This document shows, piece by piece, positions 33,601-41,816 of a stretch of 64,000 nt of DNA; the first letter of the stretch is position 1; every line of letters begins with the position of its first letter. Source of the DNA: an uncultured Roseateles sp. (GTDB taxonomy: Bacteria > Pseudomonadota > Gammaproteobacteria > Burkholderiales > Burkholderiaceae_C); assembly GCF_963422335.1 (NCBI RefSeq), contig NZ_OY729424.1, positions 6,076,001 through 6,140,000 of the forward strand, read 5' to 3'. Under the pieces are notes generated by a model that saw nothing but the letters and a program-made list of their open reading frames with translations, was not told where the DNA came from and did not search any database. Position numbers and translations under genes: made by a program.

Positions 33601-34441
33601 GCCGCCCGATCACAACTTCATACGCAGGCATGCACTGGCCTTCCAGGCCCAGCACGGCGGTGATCTGGAAACGGCCTCGCTGCGCGTGTTCGGCAATGCC
33701 GAGGGCGCCTACGGGTCGAACATCAACAGCCTGATCGACAACAGCCGCTGGGAAGATGGCGACGAGCTGGCCGAGACCTACAGCCGCCGCAAGGGCTTTG
33801 CCTACGGCCGCGGCGGCCGGCCGGTGCAGCAGGCGGCGCTCTTGCAAAGCGTGCTGGCCGATGTGCAGCTGGCCTACCAGAACCTCGATTCGGTCGAGCT
33901 GGGCGTGACCACGGTGGACACCTATTTCGACACGCTGGGCGGCGTCAGCCGCGCGATCAAGCGGGCCAAGGTGCGCAAGGACGGAGAAGGCGCGCAGATG
34001 GCTCCGGTCTATATCGGCGACCAGACCCGCGACAGCTTCGGCGGCGGCACGGTGCGCACGCTGTCCGAGCAGGTGGCGCTGGAAACCCGCACCCGCATGC
34101 TCAACCCGAAGTGGTACGAGGGCATGCTCAAGCATGGTTACGAGGGCGTGCGCCAGATCGAGGTGCATGTCACCAACACCATGGGCTGGTCAGCCACCAC
34201 CGGGCAGGTCCAGCCCTGGGTCTACGAGCAGCTGAGCGCCACCTTCATCCTCGACCCCGAGATGCGCGAGCGCCTGGCCCAGCTGAACCCGACTGCCTCG
34301 GCGCGGGTCGCCAATCGCTTGCTCGAAGCGTACGAACGGCAGTACTGGCAGCCCGATGCCAGCATGCTTGAAGCCCTGCGCCAGGCCGGCGACGAACTCG
34401 AAGACCGCCTCGAAGGCGTGTTTGAAAAGGCAGCAGCATGA
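30638..34441 (+). CDS. bchH: magnesium chelatase subunit H
   Basis: Porphyrin-binding catalytic subunit of Mg-chelatase. The protein is 1267 aa from ATG 30638; ATG 30677 (MNVVIVTMDSHLASA) is an alternative with a weak AGG upstream. Family landmarks: VIVTMDSHL at the N-terminus, HFGTHGALEFMPGKQ in the middle, and RDSFGGGTVRTLSEQ and TNTMGWSATTGQVQ near the C-terminus. The long form is slightly larger than typical BchH. The 3' end overlaps bchL by 4 nt. BchI and BchD are encoded about 9 kb away on the other strand. Confidence 0.95.
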   Translation: MTPKPISADRPSAMNVVIVTMDSHLASATERANATLSKSLPGLRLSVHAAAEWGDNPQALARCKADIARGDIVIASMLFLEDHFMPILADLQARREHCDAMVCAMSAAEVTKLTRMGKFDMSAPATGAMAFLKRLRGKPPGKDDGNKGTAGAQQMKTLRMLPKLLRFIPGTAQDVRAYFLTLQYWLAGSQDNIANMVRLLVERYAEGPRKPLRLTARPQQPIEYPEIGLYHPRMSHPTAVGLMARTLDALPKVATTGSRGTVGLLLMRSYVLAGNADHYNGVITALEARGLRVIPAFATGLDQRPAIDAFFHTEDGRTRIDALVSLTGFSLVGGPAYNDAKAAEDILARLDVPYLAVHPVEFQTLDQWGGSSRGLLPVESTIMVAIPELDGATGAMVFGGRANAAHIACTGCSHACRFENVIDSHDMHSCIERADTLAARVGKLVDLRRSERAERRVAAVVFNFPPNAGATGTAAFLSVFESLYNTMAALRREGYQVELPDSVDALRERIITGNAARFGAMANVHHRIPANEHLRREKYLKEIEAQWGPSPGKQQSDGSHIFVLGERFGNVFVGIQPAFGYEGDPMRLLFEKGFAPTHAFSAFYRWLREDFAAHAVLHFGTHGALEFMPGKQAGMSGSCWPDRLIGDLPNLYLYASNNPSEGTIAKRRAAATLISYLTPPVAEAGLYKGLVDLKEALERHRGLEPEAKGERDELSLMIQAQAAELDLAPAEPLWAASSEARIARLNEQVLELEYTLIPYGLHVVGQAPSEAERVDLLLSCAEASHGVKPERVVIEALVANGMPASDTDLQDLALLQKLSEMDQLMAEDHEINGILHALDGRFLRPAPGGDLLRTPAILPTGRNLHGFDPFRIPSAYAVKDGFAQAERLLAKHMSAGNAMPESIAMVLWGTDNLKSEGGPIAQVLALMGARPRFDSYGRLAGAELIALAELGRPRIDVVITLSGIFRDLLPLQIKLLAEAAFLAAQADEPPDHNFIRRHALAFQAQHGGDLETASLRVFGNAEGAYGSNINSLIDNSRWEDGDELAETYSRRKGFAYGRGGRPVQQAALLQSVLADVQLAYQNLDSVELGVTTVDTYFDTLGGVSRAIKRAKVRKDGEGAQMAPVYIGDQTRDSFGGGTVRTLSEQVALETRTRMLNPKWYEGMLKHGYEGVRQIEVHVTNTMGWSATTGQVQPWVYEQLSATFILDPEMRERLAQLNPTASARVANRLLEAYERQYWQPDASMLEALRQAGDELEDRLEGVFEKAAA

Positions 34442-35343
34442 GCACCACCCTGGAATTTCCCGTCAGTGACATCAAGCGCCGGCCCGATGGTGTGGGCAGC
34501 GTGCAGGTGCAGATGGACCCCGACGTCAGCATAGGCACGGCCAAGTGCTTTGCCATCTACGGCAAGGGCGGCATCGGCAAGAGCACCACCTCCAGCAACC
34601 TCTCGGCCGCCTTCTCCAAGCTCGGCAAGCGGGTGCTGCAGATCGGCTGCGACCCCAAGCACGACTCGACCTTCACCTTGACCAAGAAGATGCTGCCCAC
34701 CGTCATCGACGTGCTGGAGACGGTCAACTTCCACGCCGAAGAATTGCGCGTCGAGGACTTTGTCTTCGAGGGCTACAACGGCGTGATGTGCGTGGAGGCC
34801 GGCGGCCCGCCGGCCGGCACCGGCTGCGGCGGCTATGTGGTCGGCCAGACCGTCAAGCTGCTGAAGGAACATCATTTGCTGGAAGACACCGATGTGGTGA
34901 TCTTCGACGTGCTGGGTGACGTGGTCTGCGGCGGCTTTGCCGCGCCGCTGCAGCATGCCGACCGCGCGCTGATCGTCACCGCCAATGACTTCGACTCGAT
35001 CTTCGCGATGAACCGCATCGTGCAGGCGATAGGCGCCAAGGCGAAGAACTACAAGGTGCGGCTGGGCGGTGTGATTGCCAACCGCAGCGCCGCCACCGAC
35101 CAGATCGACAAGTACAACGACCGCATCGGCCTGAAGCTGGCGGCTCACTTCCCCGACCTCGACGTGATACGCCGCAGCCGGCTGAAGAAGTCGACGCTGT
35201 TCGAGATGGAACCTTCGCCCGAGCTGGAGCGGGTGCAGAACGAATACATGCGCCTGGCCGCCGCGCTGTGGCTGGGCAGCGAGCCCTACCACTGCGTGCC
35301 GATGAAGGACCGCGACATCTTCGATCTGCTGGGCTTCGACTGA
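34438..35343 (+). CDS. bchL: light-independent protochlorophyllide reductase iron protein BchL
   Basis: NifH-like ATPase that passes electrons to BchNB. The protein is 301 aa. The P-loop GKGGIGKST is at residues 42-50. The two Cys that hold the intersubunit [4Fe-4S] cluster are in GTGCGGYV and VVCGGFAAPL. Coupled to bchH by ATGA and to bchM by TGATG. Confidence 0.96.
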   Translation: MSTTLEFPVSDIKRRPDGVGSVQVQMDPDVSIGTAKCFAIYGKGGIGKSTTSSNLSAAFSKLGKRVLQIGCDPKHDSTFTLTKKMLPTVIDVLETVNFHAEELRVEDFVFEGYNGVMCVEAGGPPAGTGCGGYVVGQTVKLLKEHHLLEDTDVVIFDVLGDVVCGGFAAPLQHADRALIVTANDFDSIFAMNRIVQAIGAKAKNYKVRLGGVIANRSAATDQIDKYNDRIGLKLAAHFPDLDVIRRSRLKKSTLFEMEPSPELERVQNEYMRLAAALWLGSEPYHCVPMKDRDIFDLLGFD

Positions 35344-36044
35344 TGGACAGCAACACCTACACCCGCCGCCGGTCCGAGATCGAGACCTACTTCGACCGCA
35401 CCGCCGTGCAGGCCTGGGCGCGCCTGACCTCGGACGCACCGGTGGGCCGCATCCGCGCCACCGTGCGCGCCGGCCGCGACCAGATGCGCGGCACCCTGCT
35501 GTCCTGGCTGCCCGACGATATGCGCGGCCTGCGCCTGCTCGATGCCGGATGCGGCACCGGTGCGCTGGCGGTGGCGGCGGCCCAGCGCGGCGCCTCGGTG
35601 CTGGCCATCGATCTGTCGCCAACCCTGGTCGAGCTGGCCCGCGAACGCCAGCCGGTGTTCGACAGCGGCGGCGCCATCGACTTCCGCTCGGGCGATATGC
35701 TGGCGCCGACGCTGGGCGAGTTCGACTATGTGGTCGGCATGGACTCGCTGATCCACTACGACGCCGGCGACGCGGTCGATGTGCTGGCCGGCCTGGCTCA
35801 GCGCACGCGCCGCGCGATGCTGTTCACCTTCGCGCCCAGCAACCCGGCGCTGGAGCTGTTCAAGGCGGTGGGCAAGCTGTTTCCGCGCGGCGACCGCTCG
35901 CCGTCCATCGTGCCGGTGGCCGAGCGCCATCTGCACCGCAAGCTGGCCGAGCACAGCCATCTGCAGGGCTGGGTGCGGGGGCGCACGCAGCGCATCTCCA
36001 GCGGCTTCTACACCTCGCAGGCCTTGGAGCTGGTGAAGCCATGA
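35343..36044 (+). CDS. bchM: magnesium protoporphyrin IX O-methyltransferase BchM
   Basis: SAM-dependent methylation of the ring-C propionate of Mg-protoporphyrin IX. The protein is 233 aa. The SAM-binding motif LRLLDAGCGTGALAV is at residues 63-77. The N-terminal YFDRTAVQAWARLTSDAPV and C-terminal RISSGFYTSQALELV stretches are typical. Start overlaps the bchL stop; the stop overlaps lhaA (ATGA). Confidence 0.95.
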   Translation: MDSNTYTRRRSEIETYFDRTAVQAWARLTSDAPVGRIRATVRAGRDQMRGTLLSWLPDDMRGLRLLDAGCGTGALAVAAAQRGASVLAIDLSPTLVELARERQPVFDSGGAIDFRSGDMLAPTLGEFDYVVGMDSLIHYDAGDAVDVLAGLAQRTRRAMLFTFAPSNPALELFKAVGKLFPRGDRSPSIVPVAERHLHRKLAEHSHLQGWVRGRTQRISSGFYTSQALELVKP

Positions 36045-37498
36045 TCGCCGTCAAGCAGCTGAACGACAGGCTGGCCCTGAAATGGGCACGCCTGGGCACG
36101 CAGTTCCTGCCCTTTGCCGATGTGGCCACGAAGGAATTGCCGCTGTCTCGGCTGATGCGGCTGGCCCTGTTCCAGGTCTCGGTCGGCATGGCCTATGCGC
36201 TGCTGGTCGGCACACTGAACCGGGTGATGATCGTCGAGCTGGGCGTGGCGACCTGGCTGGTGGCACTGATGGTGGCGCTGCCGCTGCTGGCCGCACCGTT
36301 CCGCGCGCTGGTCGGCTACCGCTCGGACACGCATTGGTCGGCGCTGGGCTGGCGTCGCGTGCCCTATCTCTGGTTCGGCTCGCTCTTGCAGTTCGGCGGC
36401 CTGGCCATCATGCCGTTTGCCCTGCTGCTGCTGAGCCCGGGTGCCGACACCCAGCCGGGCGGTGCGGTGATAGGCCATATCGGTGCGGCGCTGGCCTTTG
36501 TGATGGTCGGCGCCGGCATGCAGACCACGCAGACCGCCGGCCTGGCCCTGGCCACCGACCTGGCAGCACCCGAGACCCGGCCCCGCGTGGTGGCGCTGAT
36601 GTATGTGATGCTGCTGCTGGGCATGGTCGCCGCCAGCGGCCTGTTCAGCCTGGTGCTGCAGGACTTCTCGGCCACCCGGCTGGCCGGCGTGGTGCAGGGC
36701 GCCGCACTGCTGACGATGCTGTTCAACAGCATCGCGCTGTGGAAGCAGGAGCCGCGCGACCGCAGCCGCGCCGCCAACAAGCCAGCTGCTGAGGCCAAGG
36801 AGCCCTTCCGCGCCGTCTGGCAGCGCTTTGCGGCCCAGCCGAAGACGATGCGCTTTCTGGTCGCCGTGGCGCTGGGCACGGCCGCGTTCAATATGCAGGA
36901 CATCGTGCTCGAGCCCTATGGCGCGACCATCCTGCATCTGTCGGTGGCCTCCACCAGCCTGCTGACCGCGGTGATGGCGCTGGGCTCGGTGACGGCCTTC
37001 GCGATTGCCGCCCGCTTGCTGCAGCGTGGCTTCGACGCGCACCGGCTGGCGGCCATCGGCGCGCTGATCGGCGTGTGCGCCTTCTCGGCCGTGATCTTCG
37101 CCGCGCCGCTGCAGTCGGGTGCGCTGTTCCGCTTCGGCAACTTCCTGATCGGCCTGGGCGGCGGTCTGTTCGCCGTCAGCACCCTGGTGGTGGCGATGGG
37201 GCTGGAGCAGTCGAGCCGCGCCGGCCTGGCCCTGGGCGCCTGGGGCGCCGTGCAGGCCACCGCCGGCGGTGCGGCCGTGGGCCTGGGCGGCGGCCTGCGC
37301 GATGCCATCGACACACTGGCCACACACGGCTGGCTGGGCAGCGCGATGTCGGAGCCGCAGGTCGCCTACAGCGTCGTCTATCACCTGGAGATCGCGCTGC
37401 TGTTCGGCACGCTGATCGCCATCGGTCCCCTGGTGCGCCCGGCAGGCGCACCCCGTCCCTCCGGTCAGCGCTTCGGGCTGGCCGAGTTTCCTGGCTAG
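36041..37498 (+). CDS. lhaA: LhaA/PucC-family light-harvesting complex 1 assembly protein
   Basis: MFS-like membrane protein of the bacteriochlorophyll delivery family, needed for LH1 assembly. The protein is 485 aa with about 12 membrane helices. Landmarks: PLSRLMRLALFQVSVGMAYA, LVGYRSDTHWSALGWRR, GAGMQTTQTAGLALATDLA. Its place between bchM and puhA is the standard position of lhaA rather than of pucC. Confidence 0.92.
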   Translation: MIAVKQLNDRLALKWARLGTQFLPFADVATKELPLSRLMRLALFQVSVGMAYALLVGTLNRVMIVELGVATWLVALMVALPLLAAPFRALVGYRSDTHWSALGWRRVPYLWFGSLLQFGGLAIMPFALLLLSPGADTQPGGAVIGHIGAALAFVMVGAGMQTTQTAGLALATDLAAPETRPRVVALMYVMLLLGMVAASGLFSLVLQDFSATRLAGVVQGAALLTMLFNSIALWKQEPRDRSRAANKPAAEAKEPFRAVWQRFAAQPKTMRFLVAVALGTAAFNMQDIVLEPYGATILHLSVASTSLLTAVMALGSVTAFAIAARLLQRGFDAHRLAAIGALIGVCAFSAVIFAAPLQSGALFRFGNFLIGLGGGLFAVSTLVVAMGLEQSSRAGLALGAWGAVQATAGGAAVGLGGGLRDAIDTLATHGWLGSAMSEPQVAYSVVYHLEIALLFGTLIAIGPLVRPAGAPRPSGQRFGLAEFPG

Positions 37499-37507
37499 GA
37501 GCTACAT

Positions 37508-38263
37508 ATGCAAACCGGTGCCATCACAGGCTATATCGACGTGGCGCAACTCGCGCTCTACGCCTTCTGGATCTTCTTCGCGGGGCTGATCTACTACCTG
37601 CATCGAGAGAACAAGCGCGAGGGCTATCCGCTGGAGTCCGACCGCTCGGCCCATATCAAGGTGCAGGGCTGGCCCGCCGTGCCGGCACCCAAGACCTACA
37701 AGCTGGCCAACGGCGACACCGTGCAGGCGCCCAACAACAAGGCCGCCAACCAGCCGCCGCTGCACGAAGGCGTGTGGCGCGGTGCGCCGCTGCAGCCCAG
37801 CGGCAACCCGCTGCTGGCCGGCGTGGGGCCGGGCTCCTGGAACGACCGTGCCGACGTGGCCGACCTGACCTTCGAGGGCCTGCCCAAGATCGTGCCGCTG
37901 CGCGTGGCCGGCGGCTTCGGCGTGGCCAGGCAGGACATCGATCCGCGCGGCCTGCCAGTGATAGGCGCCGATGGCGAGACCGGCGGCCGGGTCGTCGATC
38001 TGTGGGTCGACCGCTCGGAGATGCTGTTCCGCTACCTGGAGCTTGAAACCACCAGTGGCCGGCGCGTGCTGTTGCCGATGAACTTCGCCCGCGTGCAGCA
38101 ACGCCGCATCGGCGTCAACTCCATCCTCGGCGCGCAGTTCGCCGATGTGCCGGCCACCCGGCATGCCGAACAGGTGACCCTGCTGGAAGAGGAGAAGATC
38201 ATGGCCTACTACGGCGCCGGCACGCTGTACGCCACGCCGTCCCGCCAGGAGCCGCTGCTGTGA
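37508..38263 (+). CDS. puhA: photosynthetic reaction centre H subunit
   Basis: Caps the cytoplasmic face of the L/M core and guides proton uptake to QB. The protein is 251 aa: one N-terminal membrane helix (about residues 10-30, ALYAFWIFFAGLIYYLHRE) followed by NKREGYPLES, then the cytoplasmic beta domain (GLPKIVPLRVAGGFGVAR and GRVVDLWVDRSE). Nine bases separate it from lhaA. GTGA overlap with puhB. Confidence 0.96.
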   Translation: MQTGAITGYIDVAQLALYAFWIFFAGLIYYLHRENKREGYPLESDRSAHIKVQGWPAVPAPKTYKLANGDTVQAPNNKAANQPPLHEGVWRGAPLQPSGNPLLAGVGPGSWNDRADVADLTFEGLPKIVPLRVAGGFGVARQDIDPRGLPVIGADGETGGRVVDLWVDRSEMLFRYLELETTSGRRVLLPMNFARVQQRRIGVNSILGAQFADVPATRHAEQVTLLEEEKIMAYYGAGTLYATPSRQEPLL

Positions 38264-38952
38264 AGGCCGTCAATCTGCTGACGCCCGAACACGAGCACGA
38301 GTTCGAGGCCGTCCACGGCCTGCCCGAGACCCTGCCGGCCGGCGAGACCCTGCTCTGGCAGGGCAGCCCGGAGCCGCTGCAGATGGCCCGCCAGGCCCTG
38401 CACCTGGACGGGCTGCTGGTCTACTTCGGCCTGCTGCTGGGCTGGCGCGGCGTGAGCAGCTGGTATGACGGCGCAAGCGCCTGGCAGACCGCGACGGCGA
38501 TGGCCGGCATGCTGCCGCTGATCGCGCTGGCCTTGGCGCTGCTGGGCACGATTGCCTGGCTGATTGCCCGCACCAGCGTCTACACCATCACCAACCGCCG
38601 CATCGTGATGCGCCTGGGCGTGGTCCTGAGCATCACCTTCAACCTGCCGTTCGCGCAGATCGGCGCGGTGGCCCTGCGCCGGCGCGGCAAGGGCGGCGGC
38701 GACATCGTGCTGAGCCTGACCGGCAGCGACCGCATCGCCTATCTGCACCTGTGGCCCCATGTGCGCCCCTGGCAGCTCAAGCGCACCCAGCCGATGCTGC
38801 GCGCGTTGCCCGACGCCCAGGCCGTCGCCCAGACCCTGGCCCAGGCACTGCAGCGCGACGAAGCCGCCCGCGCCGAGCGCCCGGTCGCGCTGCCGCTGCG
38901 CGCCGTGTCCGAGCGCGAGGCCATCCCCCAACGCACGCTGAGCCCGGCCTGA
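38260..38952 (+). CDS. puhB: PuhB, reaction-centre assembly factor
   Basis: 230 aa. PuhB proteins have a PH-like domain between membrane helices and promote reaction-centre assembly. GETLLWQGSP near residue 30, about three hydrophobic segments, and YTITNRRIVMRLGVVL (the PH-type signature) are visible. The start is GTG, overlapping the puhA stop. Confidence 0.9.
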   Translation: MKAVNLLTPEHEHEFEAVHGLPETLPAGETLLWQGSPEPLQMARQALHLDGLLVYFGLLLGWRGVSSWYDGASAWQTATAMAGMLPLIALALALLGTIAWLIARTSVYTITNRRIVMRLGVVLSITFNLPFAQIGAVALRRRGKGGGDIVLSLTGSDRIAYLHLWPHVRPWQLKRTQPMLRALPDAQAVAQTLAQALQRDEAARAERPVALPLRAVSEREAIPQRTLSPA

Positions 38953-38964
38953 TCAGGAGTTGCC

Positions 38965-39447
38965 ATGAACCCCAGCCTGAATTCCCACCTGCCCAAGCTG
39001 CCGCTGGCCGCGATGGCGGCGCTGGTGCTGGTCAGCCTGGCCGGCGTCAGCGCCGTGCGCCTGGGAGGCATCAGTGCCGTCCAGCAGGCCGATGCGGCGA
39101 CCGTCAGCACGCTGTCGCTGCGTTTTCAGGACCATGACGACGGCAGCATCGCCGTGCTCGATGCCGCCAGCGGCACCGTGCTGGACACGGTGGCGCCCGG
39201 CACCAATGGTTTCTTGCGCAGCACCATGCGCGGCCTGGTGCGCGAGCGCAAACGCCAGGGCCTGGGGCCCGAGACGCCGTTCCAGCTGCTCGGCAGGGCC
39301 GATGGCCGGCTGACCCTGCAAGACCCCGGCACCGGCCGGCGCATCGATCTCGAATCGTTCGGCCCCAGCAACTCGGCGGTGTTCGCCAGGCTGATGCAAC
39401 CCCAATCCCAAGACCAAGCCGGAGCCCGCCATGGACAGCCCCGCTGA
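38965..39447 (+). CDS. puhC: PuhC, photosynthetic complex assembly protein
   Basis: 160 aa. One N-terminal membrane anchor (LPLAAMAALVLVSLAGVSA) and a periplasmic domain with the family-typical RFQDHDDGSIAVLDA and TNGFLRSTMRGLVRERKRQ. Known PuhC proteins influence reaction-centre and LH1 levels. It lies between puhB and acsF, overlapping acsF by 17 nt. Confidence 0.9.
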   Translation: MNPSLNSHLPKLPLAAMAALVLVSLAGVSAVRLGGISAVQQADAATVSTLSLRFQDHDDGSIAVLDAASGTVLDTVAPGTNGFLRSTMRGLVRERKRQGLGPETPFQLLGRADGRLTLQDPGTGRRIDLESFGPSNSAVFARLMQPQSQDQAGARHGQPR

Positions 39448-40507
39448 GCTGCAGAACCCCGAGGACGCCGCCCGCCTGGCCAAGGCCGAGACGGTGCTGA
39501 CGCCGCGCTTCTACACCACCGACTACGCGGCCATGGACAAGCTGGACATCAGCTCGATACGCGCCGAATGGGACGCCATGCTGGCCGAGTACGAGGGCGA
39601 CAACAACCACGACCACTTCCAGCGCACGGCCGAGTTCACGGCCGAGGCGACGGCGCTGGCCGCCCAGTGGTCGCCGCAGCTGCGGCGCGACTTCCAGGAG
39701 TTCCTGGTCAGCTCGCTGACCAGCGAATACTCGGGCTGTGTGCTCTACAACGAGATCCAGAAGAACGTCAGCAACCCCGACATCAAGCGCCTGATGCGCT
39801 ATATGACGCGCGACGAATCGCGCCACGCCGGCTTCATCAACCAGTCGCTGAAGGACTTCGGCCTGGGCGTGGACCTGGTCAATCTGAAGCGCACCAAGGC
39901 CTATACCTACTTCAAGCCCAAGTACATCTTCTACGCGACCTATCTGTCCGAAAAGATCGGCTATGCCCGCTACATCACCATCTACCGCCAGCTGGAGCGC
40001 CACCCCGAGCTGCGCTTCCACCCGATCTTTCGCTGGTTCGAGCGCTGGTGCAATGACGAATTCCGCCACGGCGAATCGTTCGCGCTGATCATGCGCGCCC
40101 AGCCCGAGCTGCTGCGCGGGCCCAATGTGCTGTGGATACGCTTCTTCCTGCTCGCCGTGTACGCCACCATGTACGTGCGCGACCACACGCGGCCCTGGCT
40201 GTCCGAGGCGCTGGGCATGGACCCGACCGACTACGACTACAAGGTCTTCGACATCACCACCGAGATCTCGCGCCAGGTCTTCCCGATCAGCCTGGACACC
40301 GACCATCCGGTGTTCCGCGCCGGCATGGAGCGGCTGTGCCACTGGCAGGCTGCCGCGAACGCCGCCAAGGCGCGCGGCGGGCTGATGGGCCGGCTGCAGC
40401 AGGCGCGTTGCGCGATCGGCGCGGCCTTGACCTTCGGCCGGCTCTATCTGCTGCCGGTGCGCCAACACGCCCTGCCCGCGCAGATGCGCGTGGCGCCGAG
40501 CTGGTAG
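39431..40507 (+). CDS. acsF: aerobic Mg-protoporphyrin IX monomethyl ester cyclase AcsF
   Basis: O2-dependent diiron monooxygenase that forms the isocyclic ring E. The protein is 358 aa. Diiron-ligand motifs of the ferritin-like type are visible as TSEYSGCVLYNE, RDESRHAGF and CNDEFRHGE. It is embedded in the puh operon with CGGAG before the ATG. No anaerobic bchE is in the window, so at least from this segment ring closure depends on oxygen. Confidence 0.95.
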   Translation: MDSPAELQNPEDAARLAKAETVLTPRFYTTDYAAMDKLDISSIRAEWDAMLAEYEGDNNHDHFQRTAEFTAEATALAAQWSPQLRRDFQEFLVSSLTSEYSGCVLYNEIQKNVSNPDIKRLMRYMTRDESRHAGFINQSLKDFGLGVDLVNLKRTKAYTYFKPKYIFYATYLSEKIGYARYITIYRQLERHPELRFHPIFRWFERWCNDEFRHGESFALIMRAQPELLRGPNVLWIRFFLLAVYATMYVRDHTRPWLSEALGMDPTDYDYKVFDITTEISRQVFPISLDTDHPVFRAGMERLCHWQAAANAAKARGGLMGRLQQARCAIGAALTFGRLYLLPVRQHALPAQMRVAPSW

Positions 40508-40534
40508 CCAGACAGTCAGGCAAGGGAGCCCGCA

Positions 40535-41308
40535 ATGCGCCACGGCTGGCCCATTCTCTACACGGTGTTGCTGTGGTGGTTCAGCACCGGCGTGATCCTG
40601 TACCTGAACGGCATGCCGCGCGCCACCCACAAATGGCAGATGCTGGCCGCCACCGTGCTGCTGGGCGTGGCGCTGTGCGGCGTGGCCGTCAGCGCGGACG
40701 ACACCCGTGTCAGCGGCGCCTACTTCGCCTTCACCGCCGCGCTGATGGTCTGGGCTTGGCAGGAGCTGGGCTTTCTGCTCGGCTATGTGACCGGCCCGCG
40801 GCGCAGCGCCTGCCCGCCCGGTGCGCGCGGCTGGGCCCGCGCCGGCCATGCGGTGATGGCCATCCTGTACCACGAGCTGGCCCTGCTGGTGCTGGCCGCC
40901 GCCCTGCTGGCGCTGACCTGGCAGCAGCCCAATCAGGTGGCGCTGTGGACCTTTGCGGCGCTGTGGCTGATGCGTTTGTCGGCCAAGCTGAATGTGTTCC
41001 TGGGCGTGCGCAATCTCAACGAGCAATTCCTGCCCGAGCACCTGCGCTATATGCACAGCTACTTCCGCCAGCGCCCCAGCAATGCGCTGTTCCCGGTGGC
41101 GGTGATCGCCTCCACCCTCCTGGCGGCCAATGTCTGGCAGGCGGCGCTGAACAGCAACGCCACCGCCTTCGAGGCCACCGCCGCCAGCCTGGTGGCCGCC
41201 ATGCTCAGCCTGGCCGTGCTGGAGCACTGGTTCATGGTGCTGCCGCTGCCGTCGGAGCGGCTGTGGAACTGGAGCCTGCGAGCGTCGTCGCGGCAGTCCA
41301 AGCCCTGA
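40535..41308 (+). CDS. puhE: PuhE, photosynthetic complex assembly membrane protein
   Basis: 257 aa, about six or seven membrane helices. The opening YTVLLWWFSTGVILYLNG and the middle AKLNVFLGVRNLNEQFLPEH are hallmarks of the PuhE/DUF3623 family found only in phototrophs. GGGAG precedes the ATG by 6 nt. It is the last gene of the bchF-puhE operon. Confidence 0.9.
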   Translation: MRHGWPILYTVLLWWFSTGVILYLNGMPRATHKWQMLAATVLLGVALCGVAVSADDTRVSGAYFAFTAALMVWAWQELGFLLGYVTGPRRSACPPGARGWARAGHAVMAILYHELALLVLAAALLALTWQQPNQVALWTFAALWLMRLSAKLNVFLGVRNLNEQFLPEHLRYMHSYFRQRPSNALFPVAVIASTLLAANVWQAALNSNATAFEATAASLVAAMLSLAVLEHWFMVLPLPSERLWNWSLRASSRQSKP

Positions 41309-41320
41309 TCTGCAGGCGGG

Positions 41321-41349
41321 TTGGCTGTGGAAGGCCCTTGATTTACAAT
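41321..41349 (+). promoter_or_regulatory. sigma70-like promoter for the housekeeping segment
   Basis: -35 TTGGCT (41321-41326), 17-bp spacer, -10 TACAAT (41344-41349), just after puhE. It would give a leader of about 50 nt before the secreted-protein ATG and marks the end of the photosynthesis cluster. Confidence 0.55.
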
Positions 41350-41405
41350 GCCGCCTCCCGGGCTCGAGGCATTCCTCGGGCCTGTTTCATTTCCGCAGCC
41401 ACTGG

Positions 41406-41801
41406 ATGTACCCCATGTACCGCTGTGCAATTTCTGCCGTGGCCCTTGCCGCGGCGGCGCTGAGCTTTCCCGCTGGCGCCCAGAACCATCGCCCCTTTCC
41501 GGCCACCGCCCTGCGCGGCGAGCTGATCGTGGTGCAGGCCCCCGACGTGACGCTCAACGGCCAGGCCGCCAGGCTGGCACCCGGCGCGCGCATACGCGGC
41601 GACAACAATCTGATGCTGCTCTCGGCCACGCTGACCGGCCAGAAGTTGGTCGTGCACTACACGGTCGACTCCTACGGCCTGCTGAAGGATTTGTGGGTCT
41701 TGAACGCGACCGAGCTGGCCAACACGCCCTGGCCGCAGACCGCCGAACAAGCCGCCACCTGGGTCTTCGACTCCGGCGCACAGACCTGGACCAAGCGTTA
41801 A
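41406..41801 (+). CDS. conserved secreted protein upstream of miaB
   Basis: 131 aa. A signal peptide ends near AGAQ (residue 26). The mature part is a small beta-rich domain (LRGELIVVQAPDVTLNGQAARLAPG is its start) with no Cys. ATG 41415 is an equally possible start. Its stop is 15 bp before miaB, so they may be cotranscribed. I know no function. Confidence 0.7.
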   Translation: MYPMYRCAISAVALAAAALSFPAGAQNHRPFPATALRGELIVVQAPDVTLNGQAARLAPGARIRGDNNLMLLSATLTGQKLVVHYTVDSYGLLKDLWVLNATELANTPWPQTAEQAATWVFDSGAQTWTKR

Positions 41802-41816
41802 GCCGAGAGCACGAAC

